DNA of 64,000 nt from JADKAV01 sp041393775. Lineage in GTDB: Bacteria; Actinomycetota; Actinomycetes; S36-B12; UBA10799. The notes under the pieces were generated by a model, which did not search any database, was not told the origin of the DNA, and saw only the letters and a list, made by a program, of their open reading frames with translations. Each line of letters begins with the position of its first letter. Position 1 is the first letter of the stretch. The DNA lies in NCBI GenBank assembly GCA_041393775.1, contig JAWKJM010000006.1, positions 186,001-250,000 of the forward strand. Reading direction: 5' to 3'. Made by a program: the position numbers and the translations under genes. Positions 32,438-39,003 of this stretch are shown here, piece by piece.

Positions 32438-33559
32438 CTAGCCGAGTCCAGTGCCCACCAAGCGGCCGAGCACGTATGTGACCGCCGCCGCCCCGCCACC
32501 GACCAGCAACTGTCGTGCGGCCGACCGGGTGACGCCTAGCCCGGACAGACGCCCGACCGTTCCTCCCACCAGGACCATGGCCAGTGCAGCCAACGTGACA
32601 GCCAATGCCAGTGCCGCAGTGCCACTGAGGAACAGATACGGGATCACCGGTACCACTGCCCCGACCGCGAACGCCCCGAAACTCGAGACCGCCACCCGCT
32701 TCGGGTCGCCGAGTTCGTCGGGGTCGAGCCCCAGTTCCTCCCGGGCGAGCGTGTCCAGGGCCGTCTCGGGGTCGGACATGATTCGTTGGGCCGTACGTCT
32801 CGCGGTCCCGGGGTCCAGACCCTTCGCCCGGTACAGCAGTTCGAGTTCACGCTGTTCCTCTTGCGGTTTCTCCTGCAGTTCCCGGGCTTCCAGCGCCAGT
32901 TCCCTGCGGAACAAGTCCGTCTGACTGGCCACGCTGACGTACTCACCGGCACCCATGGAGAAGGCGCCGGCCAGTAGCCCCGCCAGACCGGCGAACAGCA
33001 CGGTGGAATTGGCCACCCCGGAACCTGCGAAACCCATCACCAGCGCGGTGTTGGAGACCAGCCCGTCGCTCACCCCGAAGATCGCCGCCCGCAACGCGCC
33101 CGACTTATCGGTCCGGTGCCACGGTTCCGCCTCGTTCAGCGTGGCACGGACGTCGGCGGGGGCCGCGTCCTGCGCTGTGAGCAGACCGTGCAGAATCCGT
33201 TCGTGCTCACGTTCGTCCTGGGCCATCCCGGGCAGGGCGTCAGGTTCGGCGTCGTACATGCCGGCGCCCTCACGCTCGGCCCGTTCGAGGTCCGAGATCA
33301 CAGCCCCGATCCCCAACTGCTGGGCACGCTTGACAACCTGGGCATCGTCGGCGGACAACTCCCCCGGATCGTCCGGGATCGCAACGCCTGCCGAGTGCAG
33401 CAGAGCCATCCAGTGTGCGGCATGGCGGTCCTCCATCGAGGCGAGTTCGAGCAGTGCCTCACGCCGGTCTCCGTCGGTCAGGCTCGCCAACGCCCTGTAC
33501 ATGCGGCCCGAGGCGCGCTCCGCCGCCAGATACTGAAGATAATGATCCGGTTTGCTCAT
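32438..33559 (-). CDS. Ferritin-like/VIT1 fusion (MbfA-type iron or manganese transporter)
   Basis: 373-aa fusion. The N-terminal ferritin-like four-helix domain (residues 1-145) has Glu/His ligands in LASMEDRHAAHW and DEREHERILHGL. The C-terminal VIT1/CCC1 membrane domain (residues 155-373) shows FGVSDGLVSN and MGAGEYVSVASQ. MbfA-type proteins export iron and sense it through the ferritin-like domain. The start overlaps the stop of the inositol monophosphatase gene (ATGA), which itself follows ferrochelatase, so the operon links heme synthesis and iron disposal. Confidence 0.9.
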   Translation of the reverse strand: MSKPDHYLQYLAAERASGRMYRALASLTDGDRREALLELASMEDRHAAHWMALLHSAGVAIPDDPGELSADDAQVVKRAQQLGIGAVISDLERAEREGAGMYDAEPDALPGMAQDEREHERILHGLLTAQDAAPADVRATLNEAEPWHRTDKSGALRAAIFGVSDGLVSNTALVMGFAGSGVANSTVLFAGLAGLLAGAFSMGAGEYVSVASQTDLFRRELALEARELQEKPQEEQRELELLYRAKGLDPGTARRTAQRIMSDPETALDTLAREELGLDPDELGDPKRVAVSSFGAFAVGAVVPVIPYLFLSGTAALALAVTLAALAMVLVGGTVGRLSGLGVTRSAARQLLVGGGAAAVTYVLGRLVGTGLG

Positions 33560-34338
33560 GCTCCCGCCCTTGCCAGGAGAAGCCGCAAAGGGTCGAACAG
33601 GGCCGGATTGGCCGCGATCGTCATCGCGTCGGTGGCCTGCCCACCCTCGAGACCACCAACGGTGATTCCTACCGCGTTGCAGATGGCTGTCGCCGCCGCC
33701 CGGTCCCACAAATGAGTTCCGCGCTCGAAGTAGGCGTCCAGGCGTCCCTGGGCGACCCAGCACATGTCCACCGCCGCGGCTCCGGCACGCCGCACGTCGC
33801 GAACCTCGGGCAGTATCTGCGCGAGCACCCGGCCCTGCTCTGATCGCACATGCGCTTCATACCCGAAACCGGTACCGACAAGTGCCCGGTCCAGCGACTG
33901 GCATCCCGAGGGCGCCATCGGGTTGCCGTTCATGTCAGCCATGGGCTGTTCCCCCGCGACCCCTCGCCACACGCTGCCCAGCGCGGGGGCGTGCACGACC
34001 CCGATCGTCGGTTCACCGTCGACGAGCACTCCCACGCTGACGGCCCACACAGGCAAGCCGTAGAGGTAGTTCACCGTGCCATCCAGGGGGTCGATCACCC
34101 AGGTGACACCTGTCGTGCCTTCACGTGCGCCGCCCTCTTCACCAAGAATCGCGTCGTCTGGCCGGGCGTCGCTGATCGCCCCCACCAGCAGCGCCTCGCT
34201 GTCGCGGTCCATCTGGGTCACGACGTCGGTCGCCGAACTCTTCGTGGACAACACCGACCGGTCGGCCCACGCATCCACCAACAGGTCCGCAGAGCGGCCT
34301 GCCGCGTCGGTGGCGAGTTGGAGCAGGAGATCGTTCAT
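33556..34338 (-). CDS. suhB: Inositol monophosphatase family phosphatase
   Basis: 260-aa Mg2+-dependent phosphatase. It has ILGEEGG (metal Glu), WVIDPLDGTVNYLYGLP (the DPxDGTxN signature) and HLWDRAAATAICNAVG (metal Asp). It probably dephosphorylates inositol-1-phosphate or related sugar phosphates for phosphatidylinositol-type lipids. Both ends overlap neighbouring genes by 4 bp (ATGA with ferrochelatase upstream and with the VIT1 fusion downstream). Position near the sigA block matches suhB of mycobacteria. Confidence 0.92.
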   Translation of the reverse strand: MNDLLLQLATDAAGRSADLLVDAWADRSVLSTKSSATDVVTQMDRDSEALLVGAISDARPDDAILGEEGGAREGTTGVTWVIDPLDGTVNYLYGLPVWAVSVGVLVDGEPTIGVVHAPALGSVWRGVAGEQPMADMNGNPMAPSGCQSLDRALVGTGFGYEAHVRSEQGRVLAQILPEVRDVRRAGAAAVDMCWVAQGRLDAYFERGTHLWDRAAATAICNAVGITVGGLEGGQATDAMTIAANPALFDPLRLLLARAGA

Positions 34339-35360
34339 GCGCCCACCTCGCACAACGCCGGCCGGTCGCCCCGCGGGTTCGGGCAGCACCCGGCCGGGCA
34401 GGGACTCGGCAGGGCGTCCTTGAAGTCGGTGGCCACCCTGCGGCCGTCCCTGACCGCCCGCACACTGTCCGCCAGACCCTGCACAAACACCGGGTGGTCG
34501 CCGACGGTCGGAACCCGACGGTACTGCAGCCCGAGTTCGGCTGCCGTCCGGGCGGCTTCGGCATCGAGGTCCTGGACCACCTCCATGTGATCGCTCACGA
34601 ACCCGATCGGCGCCACCACCACTTCGTCGACCCCAGACCCCGCGAGTTCGCGCAGCCGATCGTTGATGTCGGGCTCCAGCCAAGGCACGTGCGGTGGACC
34701 CGATCTGGATTGATAGACCAGCTCCCAGGGATACTCACGGCCGGTCAGCGCGGCCACCTCTGACATCAGGTGCGCGGCCAGAGCCATGTGCTGTGCGACG
34801 TACTGGCCACCCCCGGGCCCGGACGATTCGGCCATACCGACCGGTATCGAGTGCGTGGTGAACAGAACCCGGGACTCGGGCGCCGCTTGCGACAACGCGT
34901 TCGTCAGATGGTCGAGGTTGGCCCGCACAAAACCGGGCGTGTTGTAGTAGGCGGGGATCTTGCGGACCTCCATGCGCGCCGTCCCGATCGAGTCAGCCAG
35001 GTTCTCCCTATATTGCCGGCAGCCCGAGTAGGACGAGAAGGCGCTGGTGAACACTGCGATGGCAAGGGTGACTCCGGCTTCCTCCATCTCTTCGAAGGCG
35101 TCGGTGAGCCAGGGACTGCTGTTGCGGTTGCCCCAGAAGACGGTCAGTCCGTCGTCAGCGAGCACCCGTTGAAGAGCCTCCTGCAAGCTCCGGTTCTGCC
35201 CGTTGATGGGCGAGACTCCACCGCGGGCGTAGTAGTGCTCGGCCACCAGTTCCAAGCGCTCCTCGGGGACGTTGCGCCCAGCGGTCACCCTGCGTAGGAA
35301 AGGCATCACTTCGGTCGTCGATTCCGGGCCTCCGAATGAGACCAGCAGAACTGCATCCAT
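34335..35360 (-). CDS. cpfC: Coproporphyrin ferrochelatase
   Basis: 341-aa enzyme inserting Fe2+ into coproporphyrin III, the actinobacterial route to heme. It has LLVSFGGPES near the start, the active-site segment TTHSIPVGM with catalytic His, and YQSRSGPPHVPWLEPD. The C-terminus carries Cys residues in CPAGCC and a later Cys, as in actinobacterial ferrochelatases that bind a [2Fe-2S] cluster. It is the first gene of a three-gene operon with inositol monophosphatase and the iron exporter. ATG 35360 begins the conserved MDAVLLVSFGG. Confidence 0.95.
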   Translation of the reverse strand: MDAVLLVSFGGPESTTEVMPFLRRVTAGRNVPEERLELVAEHYYARGGVSPINGQNRSLQEALQRVLADDGLTVFWGNRNSSPWLTDAFEEMEEAGVTLAIAVFTSAFSSYSGCRQYRENLADSIGTARMEVRKIPAYYNTPGFVRANLDHLTNALSQAAPESRVLFTTHSIPVGMAESSGPGGGQYVAQHMALAAHLMSEVAALTGREYPWELVYQSRSGPPHVPWLEPDINDRLRELAGSGVDEVVVAPIGFVSDHMEVVQDLDAEAARTAAELGLQYRRVPTVGDHPVFVQGLADSVRAVRDGRRVATDFKDALPSPCPAGCCPNPRGDRPALCEVGA

Positions 35361-35433
35361 GTCCCCATCGTGCCCACATGCGGTGCTGGCGCGCACATCC
35401 GCGTCTGATCCTCCTGTGAACCGCGCTGCTCCG

Positions 35434-35571
35434 CTAGGCCCTTGTCCTTGGTTCGCCGTGGCGGCGGCTCCGCGACGTCATATTGGCGAGAAGGCAAGAT
35501 CCGGTCCCCGCGATGCCCGCGAACAGCGCGACGGCGATTACGACAACGGTGCGACATCGCTGCTGAACCAC
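35434..35571 (-). CDS. Candidate 45-aa single-helix membrane peptide
   Basis: A GTG-started open frame encodes an N-terminal polar stretch, a hydrophobic helix (VVVIAVALFAGIAGTGSCLL) and a basic C-terminus (RSRRHGEPRTRA). The helix with a following Cys and positive tail looks like a bona fide small membrane protein. The ribosome site is weak and no family is recognised. It lies upstream of ferrochelatase, from which its stop is about 73 bp away. It may be a chance frame. Confidence 0.3.
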   Translation of the reverse strand: MVQQRCRTVVVIAVALFAGIAGTGSCLLANMTSRSRRHGEPRTRA

Positions 35572-35607
35572 CGGTGCTGTTTCTGAGGGGCGCTCCCGGT
35601 GGGCTTC

Positions 35608-35645
35608 TCGGGTTCCGGTTAGACCTTCGGGTTCCGGTCAGACCT
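35608..35645. repeat. Two tandem 19-bp repeats (TCGGGTTCCGGTTAGACCT type)
   Basis: Two adjacent copies (35608-35626 and 35627-35645) differ at one base. A full copy and a partial copy recur at 44836-44869 beside family B copy 4. The 19-bp period equals that of the family B arms, and GTTAGA is shared with them. Confidence 0.75.
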
Positions 35646-35654
35646 TTGCGCCAC

Positions 35655-35925
35655 TCGAAGACCTAGTCCGAAAGTGGCTGGTGTACTCGGTAGCGGCAGG
35701 AGTTGGCCGCGAGGTTAGAGAACGTGCACGAGGTTAGAGAACGCACGTGTGGTTTCTCTAACCTCGTGCACGTTCTCTAACGCGAGCGATTTCCGCCCGG
35801 CATTCTCCCGCCTGGACGGGCGACCGGCCACGACCACGGATGACTAACGCGAGCGATCCCAGCCCGGCATCTTCCCGCCTGAACGGGCGACCGGCCACGA
35901 CCACGGACGACTAACGCGAACCGGC
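35655..35925. repeat. Family B composite repeat, copy 3
   Basis: Order is left flank (about 35663-35713, CTAGTCCGAAAGTGGCT and on), then a perfect 28-bp inverted repeat (35714-35741 with 35754-35781, 12-nt loop), then two 67-bp tandem units from 35779 and a fragment of a third. This is the only family B copy in a divergent intergenic region (ferrochelatase versus MFS gene). It fills most of the gene-free interval 35572-36018. Confidence 0.93.
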
Positions 35926-35955
35926 AGCCCGAACGCGAACGCGAGAACCGAACGC
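35918..35955. repeat. Two imperfect 19-bp repeats (GAACCG...CCGAACGC type)
   Basis: Two adjacent 19-bp units (35918-35936, 35937-35955) sit between the last 67-bp unit and the MFS gene, with a partial third after them. They resemble the CCGAACGAGAAC array at 44886-44961. Confidence 0.55.
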
Positions 35956-36018
35956 GAACCGGTCCGTTTGCACGACTGGACCCGGGCACGCACTTCGGCG
36001 ACGAGTAGATTTGCGGAC

Positions 36019-37263
36019 GTGTTCGGCCCATACGGAAAGGTCCTGCGTACGAAAGGCGCACCGGCCTTCACCTCCGCAGGTCTGCTCGCACGACTTCCGA
36101 TCTCCATGATCAGCCTGGGGATCGTCCTGCTCGAGACGTCCAAAGGGGTCTCCTACGGTGTGGCCGGCACCATCGCGGCCAGCTTCGCCGTCGCTGCGGC
36201 CATCGGGGGACCGATCGTCAGCGGGTTCGTGGACCGCCACGGTCAACACCGGGTTCTGCCACTGGCCGTCGCCGCCTACACGGTCTTCATGGTCGGGCTA
36301 CTGGTCGCCCTGGACATGGGGCTTCCGCTGGCCGTCGTGATTCCGCTTGCTGCGGGTGCCGGAATGATGATGCCCAACCTGGGATCCTTGGTCCGGGCGC
36401 GGTGGGCCTACGTCCTGCCCGGGTCCGACGGAATCCACGTCGCGTACGCCTGGGAGAGCATCCTGGACGAGGTGGTCTTCGTGGTCGGGCCACCGCTGGC
36501 GACGGTGCTCGCCCTGCAGGTTCACCCGGCCGCAGCACTTGTCGCGTGTGTGGTTCTGGTCATCGCCGGCACCACGTGGCTCGTCCCGCAGCGGCGCACC
36601 GAACCTCCGCCACATCCTGTGACCAAACGCGTGGGGCGACCCGCGGTCTTGCACCCCGGCATGCCCTTCCTGTTCCTCACGTTCATCTGCGTCGGTGGGA
36701 TATTCGGTTCATTCGAGGTAGTCACGGTCGCCTTCGCCCAAGAACAGGGCGCCGCCTCAGCCACGGGAGTGCTGCTGGCGGTATACGCGTTCGGATCGCT
36801 GCTGGCGGGTTTCACCTACGGGGCGCTGCCCTCGCCCCGCTATCACGGCAGGCGCATGACGTATCTGCTCACGCTCATGGCAGTGGTCACGCTCGGATTC
36901 CCGGTCGCAGGCAGCGTGATCGTTCTGGGTCCGGTTGCCTTCCTCGCGGGATTGTCCGTGTCACCGGTCCTGATCTCGGGAACCGCACTGGTCGAGCGCA
37001 TCGTGCCCAGCGCCCAACTCACCGAGGGCATCACTTGGACCAGCACAGGCATGGCCCTCGGGCTGGCGATCGCCACACCCGGGTCCGGTGTGGTGATCGA
37101 TGCCCACGGCGCTCACGCGGCCTATCTCGTGACCGCCAGTTGCGCGCTCGCGGCGTGTGCCATCGGTTGGCTGGGATGGCCGACGGTGCATAAGGCGGAA
37201 CTACGCGCCTTGCAGATCATCGCTGCCAGGTCGCAGTCCACACCCACTTCTGCAGCGCAATGA
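36019..37263 (+). CDS. MFS transporter
   Basis: 414-aa major facilitator superfamily protein with about 12 transmembrane helices in two halves joined by a loop near residues 195-215 (RRTEPPPHPVTKRVGRP). FVDRHGQHRVLPL in the loop between helices 2 and 3 corresponds to the MFS motif A region. A gene of this type commonly sits beside sepH in actinobacteria. The GTG at 36019 begins the conserved N-terminus and the ribosome site is weak. Substrate is unknown; drug or metabolite export is likely. Confidence 0.88.
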   Translation: MFGPYGKVLRTKGAPAFTSAGLLARLPISMISLGIVLLETSKGVSYGVAGTIAASFAVAAAIGGPIVSGFVDRHGQHRVLPLAVAAYTVFMVGLLVALDMGLPLAVVIPLAAGAGMMMPNLGSLVRARWAYVLPGSDGIHVAYAWESILDEVVFVVGPPLATVLALQVHPAAALVACVVLVIAGTTWLVPQRRTEPPPHPVTKRVGRPAVLHPGMPFLFLTFICVGGIFGSFEVVTVAFAQEQGAASATGVLLAVYAFGSLLAGFTYGALPSPRYHGRRMTYLLTLMAVVTLGFPVAGSVIVLGPVAFLAGLSVSPVLISGTALVERIVPSAQLTEGITWTSTGMALGLAIATPGSGVVIDAHGAHAAYLVTASCALAACAIGWLGWPTVHKAELRALQIIAARSQSTPTSAAQ

Positions 37264-37347
37264 GACACGCCGCGGCCAAACCGGGTGCGCAGGCGGCCAT
37301 CTGCGACACTGAGTGGGCCATCAGTTGAGATTTGGGGGCTTTCACAC

Positions 37348-38049
37348 ATGCGGGAATTGCAGTTCGAGCGACTGTCCGAGGACGGCACACACTTCGTGCT
37401 CGTAGACAGCCGTGGCGTGCAGTACTCGCTGCTCGTCGACGAGTCCCTGGCCGCATCCGCGCGCCGTGGGCTTCAGCGCACGGCCGTGAAGACCGCGCCC
37501 GGGACGATCACCCCCCGCGACATCCAAGCGCTGATCCGCAAGGGTCTGAGCATCGACGCCGTCGCCGCCCAGACCGGGCTGACCATCGACTTCGTGCAGC
37601 GTTTCGCGGAGCCCGTGATGGCCGAGATGGATTTCGTCGTCCAGCGCGCACGCCGGCTCTTCATCTACGCCGCCGGGCAGCAGATCCCGGTCGAGGAACT
37701 CGTGGACCGGGCCTCCCGGCGCGCTGATGTCCCTGCTGAGGAGCTCGAGTGGTCCTGCCGCAAGACCGAGGACGCCACATGGCGCATCGAGGCCAGCGCA
37801 GCGGAGTCCGAGGTCCTGGCGCTGGTGTTCCGTGTCAGCGAGGGCACAGTCACCCCGGCCGATGCCAGCACCGCCGACCTGCTGCACCACAGCGGCCGAG
37901 TGGTCGATCTCCCCGACACCCCGTTGGTGTCACGGTCCCTGCCTCAGCACTGGGACGCCGAACACCCCGCCGCGAAGGCCGCGGCCCGCACCACCCGCCC
38001 CGAGCCTGCTCAGCCCGTGCTCAACGACGACCCCAGCCGGATCTTCTGA
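37348..38049 (+). CDS. sepH: SepH septation protein (DUF3071)
   Basis: 233-aa cytosolic cell division protein. SepH proteins stimulate FtsZ assembly in Streptomyces and mycobacteria. The N-terminal DUF3071 domain (residues 1-170) contains LVDSRGVQYSL and the helix-turn-helix ITPRDIQALIRKGLSIDAVAAQTG in the known order. The C-terminal part is a short Ala/Pro-rich tail. The protein is shorter than Streptomyces SepH (over 300 residues, from memory), having lost most of the disordered C-terminal region. It ends before family A repeat 3. Confidence 0.92.
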   Translation: MRELQFERLSEDGTHFVLVDSRGVQYSLLVDESLAASARRGLQRTAVKTAPGTITPRDIQALIRKGLSIDAVAAQTGLTIDFVQRFAEPVMAEMDFVVQRARRLFIYAAGQQIPVEELVDRASRRADVPAEELEWSCRKTEDATWRIEASAAESEVLALVFRVSEGTVTPADASTADLLHHSGRVVDLPDTPLVSRSLPQHWDAEHPAAKAAARTTRPEPAQPVLNDDPSRIF

Positions 38050-38184
38050 ATTCCGTCGGGCGGTATCCCGGCGCCGGGTGAACCTTCTCAACACATGAGC
38101 GCGGCTCCGGCCCCAGAGTGCGCCTGAGCATCCCCGCGGCGCACGCGCCAAGACAGTACAACGAAACCGCACGCGCGAACCCAC

Positions 38185-38303
38185 GTGCAACGAAGTTGAG
38201 GGGCCGGGACCCCGACTGTCACGAAGGTGCGCGGTCGCGACACCGCTGATCCCGCACCTTCGTCACACAACGGGAGTACGGGCCAGCACCTTCGTGACAA
38301 TGG
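38185..38303. repeat. Family A intergenic repeat, copy 3
   Basis: Direct motifs lie near 38185 and 38217, inverted motifs end near 38269 and 38303. The central pair forms a 15-bp stem with one mismatch. It lies in the 302-bp gap 38050-38351 between convergent sepH and DUF5998 genes. No gene was seen there. Confidence 0.88.
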
Positions 38304-38351
38304 TGGCGGCCGCCCGCACCGCCAGCTACAGATCTGCGCCCTGATCGACGC

Positions 38352-38942
38352 TCAGCCCGAGGTCGCAGCAATCAACGACGCGGCGAAGTGAATGGCGGCG
38401 TGCATGACGTCGTCGCCGTCGGCCGCCCGCGAAACCCGTAGGCTCCAGTCATCCATCGCGATCGCACCGGTGTAACCGTGGTCGGCCTCGCACTGCGGGT
38501 CCCCGCAAGTCGCCGGTTCCAGGTCGATACGGCTCACAGTCCCCCAGTTGACCGTGAGGACCACCTCGGAGGGCAGATCACCTGGGCGGAAATGGGCGGG
38601 ATTGTCCACGACGCGTTGCATGACGACGGGGCCGACCATCTGCAGCGGCACCGACTCCGTGGCCGACGTCGCCTGGACGTTGCCCTCGCGCTGCCCGTCG
38701 GAGTGTTCGTCCACATGAACCACCAGCAGGCGCGTGCTCGTCAGCAGCATCACGGTGATGTGGCGCCGGATCTCGTCGGCACGATCGAAGGTGGTCTCGT
38801 GCTGGACGATGAAGTCCTGCACGGCTTCGTTACTCAGCGCGTTGTCCAGGACGTCCTGCACCACATCCGGGTAGTACCCTGTGCGTTCGATTGCTTCGCG
38901 CAGACTGGGTCGGGCAGGTACCGGTGTCGCCATAGCAACCAT
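38352..38942 (-). CDS. DUF5998 protein
   Basis: 196-aa soluble protein matching the actinobacterial DUF5998 family by pattern: ERTGYYPDVVQDVLDNAL near the N-terminus, then VNWGTVSRIDLEPATCGDPQCEADHG and DDWSLRVSRAADG. It is a regular neighbour of sepH and of the GNAT/acyl-CoA synthetase gene. Function is unknown. ATG 38942 follows GGAG at 9 bases; ATG 38933 is an alternative. Confidence 0.85.
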   Translation of the reverse strand: MVAMATPVPARPSLREAIERTGYYPDVVQDVLDNALSNEAVQDFIVQHETTFDRADEIRRHITVMLLTSTRLLVVHVDEHSDGQREGNVQATSATESVPLQMVGPVVMQRVVDNPAHFRPGDLPSEVVLTVNWGTVSRIDLEPATCGDPQCEADHGYTGAIAMDDWSLRVSRAADGDDVMHAAIHFAASLIAATSG

Positions 38943-39003
38943 CTTGACACTCTCCGCAACTCGACGGCAGGCACCGGTTGGATTTGGGTGTTCCGCGGAA
39001 GGT

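Noticed and set aside
34339..34683. Longer N-terminus for the inositol monophosphatase
   Set aside because: The extension runs inside the ferrochelatase coding region in another frame and has no conserved sequence. ATG 34338 gives the 4-bp overlap seen throughout this operon.
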